This document shows, piece after piece, positions 1-7,782 of a DNA stretch of 64,000 nt (the first letter of the stretch is position 1; every line of letters begins with the position of its first letter). The stretch comes from Henriciella aquimarina. Lineage in GTDB: Bacteria > Pseudomonadota > Alphaproteobacteria > Caulobacterales > Hyphomonadaceae. The stretch spans positions 124,001-188,000 of the forward strand of contig NZ_NCST01000116.1 of assembly GCF_002088975.1 (NCBI RefSeq), in the 5' to 3' direction. The notes under the pieces were generated by a model. The model was given only the letters and a program-made list of their open reading frames with translations. It did no database searches and had not been told where the DNA came from. A program made the translations under genes and the position numbers.

Positions 1-270
1 AGGCAGGCGGCGGATGAGATCGCAATAGAGAACAAGCTTGTCTTCGCCGCGCAATTCGACCCACCAGGGCTGCCGGTTGTGCGCGCTGGGCGCGAGGATC
101 GCATAGGCCACGGCATTGAGACGCGGGTCGCCGAAGCCACCTTTCGCAGCAGCCCGCCAGGGCTCGCGAACCGGGTCGATGCTGCGTGTGGTCAGCCAGG
201 CCGCCGCGCCGCCGCCGGCGACCAGAATGGCCGCCCCGCCCGTCATCAGAAGTCCGCGTCGCGTTATCAT
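1..270 (-). CDS. Acg-type nitroreductase family protein, N-terminal part
   Basis: Only the first 90 codons lie in the window; the gene runs off the left edge. It opens with a twin-arginine-like signal (TRRGLL, then a hydrophobic Ala/Gly stretch to about residue 30), so export by Tat is likely. The segment APSAHNRQPW near residues 60-70 matches the FMN-binding start of Acg-like nitroreductases (family knowledge). The ATG at 270 is the natural start because the signal peptide begins there. Substrate unknown. Family call is fairly firm; specific function cannot be given. Confidence 0.6.
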   Translation of the reverse strand, partial: MITRRGLLMTGGAAILVAGGGAAAWLTTRSIDPVREPWRAAAKGGFGDPRLNAVAYAILAPSAHNRQPWWVELRGEDKLVLYCDLIRRLP

Positions 271-460
271 CGCCCTCCATCCGGCTTTCTCACCCTGGAT
301 TCCGGCGGCTCAACGCCTCGCTGTCAAGCTGGAATCGGGCGCGGCAGGAGACTGCCCCTGCGGCAAGCGCCTCATATCGACAGGCTGAGCGGACAGCTCC
401 ATGAGACCGGGCAGCGCTTGCCTCTTGAGAATTCCCGCCTGTCAGGGCAAATCACGGCGT

Positions 461-721
461 ATGAGTGAAACAGATACACCCCCCGATCGCCTGAGCCTCG
501 ACCCGCGCAGCTCCTATTATGATGAAGCGCTGATTTCGCGCGGCGTCGGCGTACGCTTCAAGGGTCAGGAGCGCACCAATGTCGTCGAATACTGCCTGTC
601 GGAAGGCTGGATCAAGGTCGTAGCCGGCAAGTCGCTCGACCGTAAGGGCAACCCGCTGACGCTGACCCTGAAGGGCCCGGTCGAGGTCTGGTTCGAGGAC
701 GTCGAAGACAAGAACGCCTGA
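461..721 (+). CDS. DUF3297 family protein
   Basis: A small cytoplasmic protein of 86 residues that starts MSETDTPP and carries the conserved block around SYYDEALISRGVGVRF, followed by KVVAGKSLDRKGNPLTL. This pattern fits the DUF3297 family, which is widespread in Proteobacteria and has no established biochemical role. An in-frame ATG exists at 401, but the residues before 461 look unlike the family, so I use 461. It stands alone, divergent from the nitroreductase on the left. A GNRA-capped hairpin lies just downstream at 741-760. Confidence 0.72.
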   Translation: MSETDTPPDRLSLDPRSSYYDEALISRGVGVRFKGQERTNVVEYCLSEGWIKVVAGKSLDRKGNPLTLTLKGPVEVWFEDVEDKNA

Positions 722-859
722 GACCGTGGGCCCTGTTTTTCGCGATAGGGAACTATCGCGACGAATTGACCTTTACGTTAGCGACAAGCTTGATTGTTGT
801 CCGCGTGTTCTTTAGGTGATCGCAAGACTTCAGGATCATTTAAGTATAGGAGCCAGCCT

Positions 860-1606
860 ATGAAGGTGCTCGTGCCCGTTAAGCGGGTGATCGATTATAA
901 CGTCAAAGTCCGCGTCAAATCCGATGAAAGCGGCGTGGACCTCGCCAATGTGAAGATGTCCATGAACCCCTTCGACGAGATCTCCGTCGAGGAGGCCGTG
1001 CGCCTGAAGGAAAAAGGCGCCGTGGAAGAAATCGTGGTCGTCTCGATCGGCCCGCAGCAAGCCCAGGAAACGCTTCGCACCGCGCTCGCCATGGGCGCCG
1101 ACCGCGGCATCCTGGTCAAGACCGACGACACGGTCGAGCCGCTCGCCGTCGCCAAGATCCTGAAAGGCGTCGTCGAGGAAGAGAGCCCGAATCTCGTCAT
1201 CCTCGGCAAGCAGGCCATTGATGACGACTCCAACCAGACCGGCCAGATGCTGGCCGCCCTGCTCGACTGGCCGCAAGCCACCTTTGCGTCCGAAGTCGTT
1301 CTGGAAGACGGCAAGGCCACTGTCACCCGCGAAATCGATGGCGGTCTGCAGACGCTTGCCCTGGAAACCCCGGCCATCGTCACCACCGACCTGCGCCTCA
1401 ACGAGCCGCGCTATGCGTCCCTGCCGAACATCATGAAGGCGAAGAAGAAGCCGATCGATGAAAAGGCCCCGGGCGATTATGGCGTCGAAACCGCCGCGCG
1501 CCTCAGCGTGGTCAAGGTCACCGAGCCGCCGCAGCGCGAAGCCGGTGAAAAGGTCGAGGACGTCGCCGAGCTCGTGTCCAAGCTGAAATCGAAAGGAGCA
1601 CTCTAA
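860..1606 (+). CDS. etfB: electron transfer flavoprotein, beta subunit
   Basis: Beta subunit of the heterodimeric electron transfer flavoprotein, which takes electrons from acyl-CoA dehydrogenases and passes them to ETF-ubiquinone oxidoreductase; it binds AMP. The 248-residue product begins [19 protein letters not shown] and has the typical DDDSNQTG segment (about residues 122-129). Length is normal. The start at 860 is preceded by AGGAG in a good position; upstream in-frame codons add a non-homologous tail. Its stop overlaps the etfA start by one base (TAATG), so the two subunits are translationally coupled. Confidence 0.96.
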   Translation: MKVLVPVKRVIDYNVKVRVKSDESGVDLANVKMSMNPFDEISVEEAVRLKEKGAVEEIVVVSIGPQQAQETLRTALAMGADRGILVKTDDTVEPLAVAKILKGVVEEESPNLVILGKQAIDDDSNQTGQMLAALLDWPQATFASEVVLEDGKATVTREIDGGLQTLALETPAIVTTDLRLNEPRYASLPNIMKAKKKPIDEKAPGDYGVETAARLSVVKVTEPPQREAGEKVEDVAELVSKLKSKGAL

Positions 1607-2535
1607 TGGCTGTTCTGGTTATTGCCGATCACGACAATGAGTCGCTCTTCGATGCGACCCACAAGACCGTCACTGCGGCCCAGGCCTTCGGTGGCGACAT
1701 CGACGTGCTGGTCGCCGGCAAGGACGCCGGTGCGGTGGCTGAAGCCGCCGGCAAGATCGATGGCGTCCGCAAGGTGCTGCATGCCGAAGGCGAGGCTTAC
1801 GAAAAGCAGCTCGCCGAAGCGATGGAAGCGCTGATCGTGCCGCTGATGGATGGTTATGACGCGGTTTTCGCGCCGGCCACCACCATGGGCAAGAACTGCA
1901 TGCCCCGCGTCGCTGCCAAGCTCGACGTCATGCAGATCTCCGACATTTCCGGCATTGAGGGCACAGATACGTTCGAGCGCCCGATCTATGCCGGTAACGC
2001 CATCATGACGGTGAAGTCGTCCGACGCGAAGAAGGTCGTGACCGTTCGCGGCACCTCCTTCGATGCCGCCGGTGAAGGCGGTTCTGCCTCCGTCGAGACG
2101 ATCGACGCCCCGGCCGGCCCGTTCAAGTCGGCTTTCGTCGAAGAAAAGATCGTCCAGTCCGACCGCCCGGAACTGACGTCGGCCAAGCGGGTCGTCTCCG
2201 GTGGCCGTGCGCTCGGTTCGAAGGAAGAGTTCGACCGGCTCATCGTGCCGCTGGCCGACAAGCTCGGCGCCGCTGTCGGTGCCTCACGGGCTGCTGTCGA
2301 TGCCGGCTATGCGCCGAACGACTATCAGGTCGGTCAGACCGGCAAGATCGTCGCCCCGGAAGTCTACTTCGCCATCGGCATTTCCGGTGCCATCCAGCAC
2401 CTTGCCGGCATGAAGGACTCCAAGGTCATCGTGGCGATCAACAAGGATGAAGAGGCCCCGATCTTCCAGGTTGCCGATTACGGCCTGGTCGCCGACCTCT
2501 TTAATGCCGTGCCGGAGCTCACAGACGCGCTCTAG
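1606..2535 (+). CDS. etfA: electron transfer flavoprotein, alpha subunit
   Basis: Alpha subunit of ETF, which carries the redox-active FAD. The product is 309 residues, normal for the family. The C-terminal third shows the FAD-binding signature: [20 protein letters not shown] and then [19 protein letters not shown]. It follows etfB with a one-base overlap, and a strong hairpin terminator sits just beyond its stop. The pair would serve beta-oxidation together with acyl-CoA genes such as hbd at 3566. Confidence 0.97.
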   Translation: MAVLVIADHDNESLFDATHKTVTAAQAFGGDIDVLVAGKDAGAVAEAAGKIDGVRKVLHAEGEAYEKQLAEAMEALIVPLMDGYDAVFAPATTMGKNCMPRVAAKLDVMQISDISGIEGTDTFERPIYAGNAIMTVKSSDAKKVVTVRGTSFDAAGEGGSASVETIDAPAGPFKSAFVEEKIVQSDRPELTSAKRVVSGGRALGSKEEFDRLIVPLADKLGAAVGASRAAVDAGYAPNDYQVGQTGKIVAPEVYFAIGISGAIQHLAGMKDSKVIVAINKDEEAPIFQVADYGLVADLFNAVPELTDAL

Positions 2536-2561
2536 GGCCGGCCCAAACGCGATTTCGAAAG

Positions 2562-2592
2562 AGCCCCGGGCCCGAAAAGGTCCGGGGCTTTT
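2562..2592 (+). terminator. intrinsic terminator after etfBA
   Basis: AGCCCCGG at 2562-2569 pairs with CCGGGGCT at 2582-2589; the inner bases GCC/GGT extend the stem around a CGAAAA loop, and four T follow. It lies 27 bases after the etfA stop and directly abuts the cobB stop codon at 2593 on the other strand, so it may serve both converging transcripts. Confidence 0.85.
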
Positions 2593-3345
2593 CTACATCA
2601 CCTTCAGCTCATCCATGACATCGCCCATCAGGGCGCCGATCTCGGTGTTCAGCACCATATGGGCATAAGGGTCGAGGTCAGTGGCTTCACGGTTGACGAT
2701 GACCAGTTTCGAGCCGGCCCGCCGCGCGAGCACGGGAATGCCGGCAGCCGGATAGACCACCAGCGAGGAACCCAGCACGATAAACAGGTCGGACGCCTCG
2801 GCTTCCGCACTGGCCCGCTCCATCTCCGCTTCCGGCATGGCCTGGCCGAAGGAGATGGTCGCGGTTTTCAGGAGCCCTGCGCAGTTCACGCAGACAATCT
2901 CCTCACCCGCCTCCCAGGGCGCGCGAAGTTCTTCCAGTTCGTGGCGCATGCCGCAATCGAGGCATTTGGCGTAAGACGCATTGCCATGCAGCTCGATCAC
3001 CTGATGGTCCGGCACGCCGGCATCCTGGTGAAGATTATCGACATTCTGCGTAATGACCGCGCTCACCTTGCCCTGTTTCACCAGCTCGGCAATCGCGTAA
3101 TGGCCAGCATTCGGATGCGCGCCGACCCAGCCGGCCGCGCCGTTGAAGACGCGGGTCCACGCTTCGCGGCGGGCATCGCGCGAAGCCACGAAGTCCTGGA
3201 AATAGATCGGCTGCATCTTGCTCCACACCCCGCCGGGGCTGCGGAAGTCGGGAATGCCGCTTTCGGTCGAAATTCCAGCGCCGGTAAAGATGACAACCCG
3301 TTCGGCCAGGTGGATCATCCGCGCCAGTTCTTGTGCATTGCTCAT
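2593..3345 (-). CDS. cobB: NAD-dependent protein deacylase, sirtuin family
   Basis: A sirtuin that removes acyl groups from protein lysines with NAD+ as co-substrate. The 250-residue product carries the NAD motif GAGISTESGIPDFRS (about 22-36), TQNVDNLHQDAG, the catalytic His in ELHGN, and two zinc Cys pairs (CLDC and CVNC). This is a full-length bacterial class III/U-type sirtuin. It converges on etfA and shares the terminator region. Placement next to etfBA and hbd is compatible with control of acyl-CoA enzymes by deacylation, but that link is inference. Confidence 0.93.
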   Translation of the reverse strand: MSNAQELARMIHLAERVVIFTGAGISTESGIPDFRSPGGVWSKMQPIYFQDFVASRDARREAWTRVFNGAAGWVGAHPNAGHYAIAELVKQGKVSAVITQNVDNLHQDAGVPDHQVIELHGNASYAKCLDCGMRHELEELRAPWEAGEEIVCVNCAGLLKTATISFGQAMPEAEMERASAEAEASDLFIVLGSSLVVYPAAGIPVLARRAGSKLVIVNREATDLDPYAHMVLNTEIGALMGDVMDELKVM

Positions 3346-3565
3346 GCCTGATCCTTATACGAGGTCAGGAAAAGCATCCAGACACCCGTCACAATCGCTC
3401 TCAGCTTACTGACCGTAAAAAAGGCGGTGAGGCAGATGTGCCCGCAGGGCAACAAGGGCCTGTTGTCTTTATGTGCGTCTGTTGACAAGACTTGATCTTT
3501 GACGCACCGCACAATCAATTTAGCTCCTTACGGATTGTACAGAGTTCGGCCTGTCGGAGGGCAGT
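3346..3565. other. intergenic region between divergent cobB and hbd
   Basis: A 220-base non-coding stretch that must hold promoters for both divergent genes. I see a TTGACA at 3482-3487 without a convincing -10 partner, and an inverted repeat GTGCGTC (3473-3479) / GACGCAC (3501-3507) that could be an operator. Nothing here is certain. Confidence 0.3.
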
Positions 3566-4444
3566 ATGAGCAATATCAAGACCGTCGGCATTGTCGGCGC
3601 CGGCCAGATGGGAAACGGCATTGCGCATGTCTGCGCCCTCGCAGGCTATGATGTCAGGCTGAACGACATATCGGACGAGGCGCTCGACAAGGGCATGGAG
3701 ATGATCGAGGCGAACATGTCGCGCCAGGTCTCCCGCTCGCTGATCTCGCCGGAAGACATGTCGACGGCCATCAAGCGCATTGCGCCGAACACCTCGCTTG
3801 AACCCTTTGGCGGCGTGGATCTCGCCATCGAAGCGGCCACCGAACAGCGCGAGATCAAGGAATCCATTTTCAAGTCGCTCTGCGAAGTGGTGCCGGAGCA
3901 TGCCTATCTGGCCACCAACACCTCCTCGATCTCGATTACGCGCCTGGCCGCCACGACGGACCGACCGGAGAAGTTCATCGGTCTGCACTTCATGAACCCC
4001 GTGCCGCTGATGAAACTGGTGGAAGTGATCCGCGGGCTCGCGACCGACCAGGAAACCTATGAAATGGCCGTCGGGGTCGCCAAGTCGCTCGACAAGACGA
4101 CGACCAATGCCGAGGACTATCCCGCCTTCATCGTGAACCGCGTTCTGGTGCCGATGATCAACGAGGCCGTTTATGCGCTTTACGAGGGCGTCGGCACAGT
4201 GGAAAGCATCGACACGGCGATGCGGCTCGGCGCGAACCACCCGATGGGCCCGCTGCAGCTGGCCGACTTCATCGGTCTCGATACCTGTCTCTCCATCATG
4301 CAGGTCCTGCATGACGGGCTGGCGGATACGAAATACCGGCCCTGCCCGCTTCTGGTTAAATATGTCGAGGCCGGCTGGCTCGGCCGCAAGGCCAAGCGCG
4401 GCTTCTACGACTATCGCAGCGAAACCCCCGTCCCGACGCGCTAG
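3566..4444 (+). CDS. hbd: 3-hydroxybutyryl-CoA dehydrogenase
   Basis: Oxidises or forms 3-hydroxyacyl-CoA with NAD(P)(H), in beta-oxidation or PHB/butyrate-type metabolism. The 292-residue product starts with the Rossmann motif GIVGAGQMGNGIAHVCA (about 8-24). The catalytic His lies in GLHFMNPVPLMKLVEV, and the C-terminal domain shows NRVLVPMINEA and the end motif GWLGRKAKRGFYDY. Length is typical of the single-function enzyme rather than the multienzyme FadJ/FadB type. GGAGG is well placed before the ATG at 3566. Confidence 0.92.
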   Translation: MSNIKTVGIVGAGQMGNGIAHVCALAGYDVRLNDISDEALDKGMEMIEANMSRQVSRSLISPEDMSTAIKRIAPNTSLEPFGGVDLAIEAATEQREIKESIFKSLCEVVPEHAYLATNTSSISITRLAATTDRPEKFIGLHFMNPVPLMKLVEVIRGLATDQETYEMAVGVAKSLDKTTTNAEDYPAFIVNRVLVPMINEAVYALYEGVGTVESIDTAMRLGANHPMGPLQLADFIGLDTCLSIMQVLHDGLADTKYRPCPLLVKYVEAGWLGRKAKRGFYDYRSETPVPTR

Positions 4445-4465
4445 GCAGTCTGGCTGCCCGGCGCC

Positions 4466-5083
4466 TCAACCCGGCCGCGCAACAAGGTCCGACAGCACAG
4501 GCAACCGCTCGACCGCCTCGGCAATCTTCGTAAGGGCCGGACTGTTCTCGAGATGCCAGGCTCGTCGGGGCGTCCAGCGCGTGATCACGGCCACGTAGAT
4601 ATCCAGCGCCGAGTAGCGCTCTCCCAGGAACCATGGCCCTTCCGCGGCGGATTCAAGGTCCCCGTAGAGACGATGCGCATAACCGTGAACAGCGTGGACG
4701 AAGGATTCCTGCGCGCCTTCGACGGGCACGAAACGCGAGGGCAAATCCACATAGGTGTAGGTCGGATAGATGTTCGCGACGATGAAGATGAGCCAGCGCA
4801 GGAAGTGCGCCCGCTCCGGCGCGCCAGCCGGCGGCACAAGATCATCGCGACCCGTGAGGTCTGCAAGCAGCAGCGTGATCGCGGCGCTTTCCGTCATCAC
4901 GGTGCCGTCATCGAGGATCAAGGTCGGAATCTGGCGCAGCGGGTTCACCTGCCGCAGCGCATCCTCCGCCCCGACATCGTCGAACAGGTCCCCGGTCGGG
5001 ATAAAGTCATAGTCGATGCCATAGAGGGCGAGCTGGTACTCGACGATATCGGAGCCCCAGTGCGGCATGCCATAGAGTTCCAT
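4466..5083 (-). CDS. glutathione S-transferase family protein
   Basis: A 205-residue GST-like protein, starting MELYGMPHWGSD, with a thioredoxin-fold N-terminal half containing NPLRQIPTLILDDG (cis-Pro region) and MTESAAITLLLAD (glutathione gamma-Glu contact), and a helical C-terminal half. Substrate is unknown. It lies 13 bases downstream of marC on the same strand, so the two are probably co-transcribed, and it converges on hbd. This is one of three GST-fold genes in the window. Confidence 0.82.
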   Translation of the reverse strand: MELYGMPHWGSDIVEYQLALYGIDYDFIPTGDLFDDVGAEDALRQVNPLRQIPTLILDDGTVMTESAAITLLLADLTGRDDLVPPAGAPERAHFLRWLIFIVANIYPTYTYVDLPSRFVPVEGAQESFVHAVHGYAHRLYGDLESAAEGPWFLGERYSALDIYVAVITRWTPRRAWHLENSPALTKIAEAVERLPVLSDLVARPG

Positions 5084-5096
5084 CAGGCGATTCCTC

Positions 5097-5726
5097 CTAG
5101 ATTTCCGTCGTGCGGATCAGCTCGATCACTGCCAGGATGACCGTATTGACCGCCACGGCGGCCAGGATCATCCCCATGATCCGGCTCACCAGCGCGGCGC
5201 CGGCCGGGCGGATCACCCTGAGGATCGGCGACGCGCAAAACATCAGGGCGAGTGCGCACAGCATCACGACCAGCATGATCCCGGCGGTCACCGCCTGCTG
5301 CTCGAGACTGAAGCGATTATTATCGGTCAGAACGACAATGGCGAGGATGGCCCCCGGCGACGCCAGGGACGGCATGGCCAGTGGAAAGACCGCCACAGAC
5401 CCGCCGCTGTTCTCACCTGAAAAGCCCAGCGTCTCCGACTCCGGCTTGGAATCGCCAAAGATCATGGTCAGCGCAAACAGCATCAGGACGATGCCGCCGG
5501 CAATCTGGAAGGCCGGAAGGCTGATGCCCAGCGCATTGATGAGAAACTGGCCCGCCACCAGAAAGAAGAGCAGCACGAGCGTCGCCGTAAAGGCGGCCTG
5601 AACCGCAACCTTCCAGTGTCGCGACCGGTCGATACCCGCAACGACCGCAATGAAGACCGGAATCGTCCCGATCGGATCGATCACGACCCAGAGCAAAATG
5701 AATTGTTCGAGCAAATTATGCGTCAT
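5097..5726 (-). CDS. MarC family integral membrane protein
   Basis: An inner-membrane protein of 209 residues with about six hydrophobic segments. It has the family N-terminus LLWVVIDPIGTIPVFIAVV and the central FPLAMPSLASPGAILAIVVL segment. MarC/YchE proteins were named for linkage to the mar locus, but a role in drug resistance is not established. The gene heads a likely two-gene unit with the GST downstream. It starts about 100 bases beyond the stop of the MarR-type gene, on the same strand. Confidence 0.88.
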   Translation of the reverse strand: MTHNLLEQFILLWVVIDPIGTIPVFIAVVAGIDRSRHWKVAVQAAFTATLVLLFFLVAGQFLINALGISLPAFQIAGGIVLMLFALTMIFGDSKPESETLGFSGENSGGSVAVFPLAMPSLASPGAILAIVVLTDNNRFSLEQQAVTAGIMLVVMLCALALMFCASPILRVIRPAGAALVSRIMGMILAAVAVNTVILAVIELIRTTEI

Positions 5727-5829
5727 CCGGCGCGGTCAGGCCTTGTCTGTCTGGTGGAACTCTACCGCAAATCGCCTTGGCGGTTGAAAATACAAGGCTC
5801 TGACGCGGGCAAACGCAGCGATAATCAGA

Positions 5830-6270
5830 CTATGAAAGCTCGCTGAGACCTTCCCGTAACAAATCGGGCGAACACGCTTCCAGGCTCTCGTCGATCTTCG
5901 CGTGCTCGGCTTCCCATATCGGGGCCGCCCTGACGAGCAGCGCGCCGCCCTCATCGGTCAGCACCAGCAAGCGGCTGCGCCGGTCGGCAGGACTGGGCCT
6001 CACCTCGACCAGGCCGCGCCGCTGAAGCGGTTTGAGATTGGCCGTCAGCGTCGTACGGTCCATGGCAAGAAGGCTCGCAACGGCGCTCATCGGCGGCGGC
6101 TCCGGCCGGTTCAGGGACATGAGGAGCGAGAATTGTCCGCTGGTAAGCCCAAGCGGGCGGAACGCCTCGTCAAACCGGCGCGCCAGCGCACGCGCGGCCC
6201 GCTGCGCAGCAAGACATAGGCAATGGTCGCGAACATGGAGGGTGGTTTCGTAGGGGAGCTGATTCGTCAT
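5830..6270 (-). CDS. MarR family transcriptional regulator
   Basis: A 146-residue winged-helix regulator. Visible parts are the dimerisation helix (CLCLAAQRAARALARRFDEA), the HTH (SAVASLLAMDRTTLTANLKPL) and the wing (VEVRPSPADRRSRLLVLTDEG). I use the ATG at 6270 because GGAG sits six bases before it; ATGs at 6282 and 6276 lie in or beyond that site. It is divergent from the GST at 6332, and an 18-bp perfect palindrome lies between them. By analogy with other MarR proteins it probably represses both itself and the GST/DUF1428 pair until a ligand binds. Confidence 0.9.
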   Translation of the reverse strand: MTNQLPYETTLHVRDHCLCLAAQRAARALARRFDEAFRPLGLTSGQFSLLMSLNRPEPPPMSAVASLLAMDRTTLTANLKPLQRRGLVEVRPSPADRRSRLLVLTDEGGALLVRAAPIWEAEHAKIDESLEACSPDLLREGLSELS

Positions 6271-6283
6271 TGACATCTCCATT

Positions 6284-6301
6284 TATGTTGATATCAACAT
6301 A
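6284..6301. promoter_or_regulatory. 18-bp perfect palindrome, likely MarR operator
   Basis: TATGTTGATATCAACATA reads the same on both strands; its core TTGATATCAA resembles the symmetric AT-rich sites bound by MarR dimers. It is 14 bases upstream of the marR-type start and 31 upstream of the GST start. On the minus strand a TTGACT (6310-6305) and a CATAAA 17 bases on would place it inside the promoter. The palindrome is seen directly; binding by the adjacent regulator is inferred. Confidence 0.75.
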
Positions 6302-6331
6302 TTTAGTCAAGGCAATCATACAGGCCTCCTC

Positions 6332-7012
6332 ATGCCGCTGGATCAGAGTGCTACGCTTGAGCTTTTCGCCTTCAACTGGGTTCCCGACATGGCCCGTGGC
6401 ATGGTCCGCGATCTCCGGCCGCGCTGGGCGATGGAAGAAGCTGGCCTGTCTTACCGCACGCATCTTCTGAATGCCGGCGAAGCACGCCCGGAGAGTTATT
6501 TCCTGAAACAGCCGTTCGGGCAGGTCCCCACCCTGGCGGATAACGGAATTGTGGTCTTCGAGTCTGGGGCCATCCTGCTTCACCTCGCCGAGAAGAGTGA
6601 CATCCTGATGCCGAAGACAGCAGCAGGCCGGGCCGCCACACAGAGCTGGCTGTTTGCGGCCCTCAACAGCGTGGAATCCTTCGTGTTCGAGCTGTTTTTC
6701 ATCAATGTGATGTATGCAGACGAAGAGTGGGCCAGACTGCGACAGCCCGGGGCCGAAGATTTCATGCGCCGACGACTGGCACCTGTCTCGGGCGCACTCG
6801 GCGACAAGGAGTACCTCACCGGCCAGTTCACCGTCGCCGATATCGCGATGGCCACCGTTCTGCGAGAGCTGGACCGTTATCTGCCACTCGCGGAGTTCCC
6901 CAATCTCGACGCCTATCTCAAACGCTGCCTTGCCCGGCCCGCCTTCCAACGCGCGCTGGACGCGCAACTGGCAGACCTCACCGCGCCAGCGCCTGAGACC
7001 TTCCCCGCCTGA
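6332..7012 (+). CDS. glutathione S-transferase family protein
   Basis: A 226-residue GST-fold protein. The N-terminal domain has the cis-Pro block PFGQVPTLADNG and the Glu-Ser pair VFESGAILLHLAE; the C-terminal helical domain contains LTGQFTVADIAMATVLREL, with the conserved Asp of the N-capping box. It is divergent from the MarR gene across the palindrome and is followed after 20 bases by the tandem DUF1428 gene, so the pair is probably one transcript. The context suggests detoxification of an electrophile; the substrate is not known. Confidence 0.86.
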   Translation: MPLDQSATLELFAFNWVPDMARGMVRDLRPRWAMEEAGLSYRTHLLNAGEARPESYFLKQPFGQVPTLADNGIVVFESGAILLHLAEKSDILMPKTAAGRAATQSWLFAALNSVESFVFELFFINVMYADEEWARLRQPGAEDFMRRRLAPVSGALGDKEYLTGQFTVADIAMATVLRELDRYLPLAEFPNLDAYLKRCLARPAFQRALDAQLADLTAPAPETFPA

Positions 7013-7032
7013 GCGCCCTGAAAGGACCTGCC

Positions 7033-7782
7033 ATGACATATATTGAAGGCTTTATCCTCGCCGTTCCTGAAGACCGCAAGGCGGACTTCATCGCACATGC
7101 CTCGGCGGCTTTTCCGCTGTTTGAGGAGTTCGGCGTTACCCGCCATGTCGAGTGCTGGGAAGATCATGTCGAGGACGGCAAGATCACCGACATGCGCCGC
7201 GCCGTCAAAGCAAAGCCCGGTGAGAAGGTCGTGTTCTCCTGGCTCGAATATCCGTCCAAAACGGTCCGCGACGGCGCCTATGAAAAGATGATGAGCGATC
7301 CGCGCATGGCGGACATGCCGGAAATGCCGTTTGACGGCCAGCGCATGATCTATGGCGGTTTTGAAGCGATCTCCGATATCGGTATCGGGCATGCGGACCC
7401 CTATGTGAGCGGCTCCGTCTTTGCGGTTCCCACAGCGAACAAGGCCGCCTTCACCGAATTCACGAAGAAAATGGCTGAGGTCTTCAAGGACCATGGCGCT
7501 CTCCGCCTGATGGATGCCTGGGGTGTCGACGTGCCTGTTGGAAAGGTCACCGACTTTCAGGGCGCTGTGCAGGCGAAAGAAGACGAAACGGTGTCGTTCG
7601 GCTGGATCGAGTGGCCGTCAAAGGCCGTGAATGACGAGGCCTGGCCGAAAATCATGGAAGACCCGCGCATGGCGGAAATCACGATGCCTGCCGATGGGGC
7701 GCGCATGATCTTTGGCGGCTTCACGCCGGTTGTGAACCTCTTCGCAAAGGTCAGCTCCGCCAGCGGAGCGTCACCGGCTTGA
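7033..7782 (+). CDS. tandem DUF1428 protein (two copies fused)
   Basis: A 249-residue protein made of two homologous halves, about 1-120 and 128-245. Each has a similar start (YIEGFILAVP / YVSGSVFAVP), a central WEDHVEDGKITDMRRAV / WGVDVPVGKVTDFQGAV block, and the ending DGQRMIYGGFE / DGARMIFGGF. DUF1428 proteins are usually single-domain, roughly 120-residue members of the dimeric ferredoxin-like (dabb/EthD-like) fold, so this looks like a covalently joined dimer. AAAGGA precedes the ATG by seven bases. It follows the GST gene and converges on the Rieske gene with a 32-base overlap. Function unknown. Confidence 0.85.
   Translation: MTYIEGFILAVPEDRKADFIAHASAAFPLFEEFGVTRHVECWEDHVEDGKITDMRRAVKAKPGEKVVFSWLEYPSKTVRDGAYEKMMSDPRMADMPEMPFDGQRMIYGGFEAISDIGIGHADPYVSGSVFAVPTANKAAFTEFTKKMAEVFKDHGALRLMDAWGVDVPVGKVTDFQGAVQAKEDETVSFGWIEWPSKAVNDEAWPKIMEDPRMAEITMPADGARMIFGGFTPVVNLFAKVSSASGASPA

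Noticed and set aside
741-760. CGCGATAG-GGAA-CTATCGCG hairpin after the DUF3297 gene
   Set aside because: No T tract follows on the plus strand and A's follow on the minus strand, so it is not an intrinsic terminator. A GNRA-capped structure remains possible.
3473-3507. GTGCGTC/GACGCAC inverted repeat before hbd
   Set aside because: Seven-base arms with a 21-base spacer are weak; no regulator gene is adjacent.
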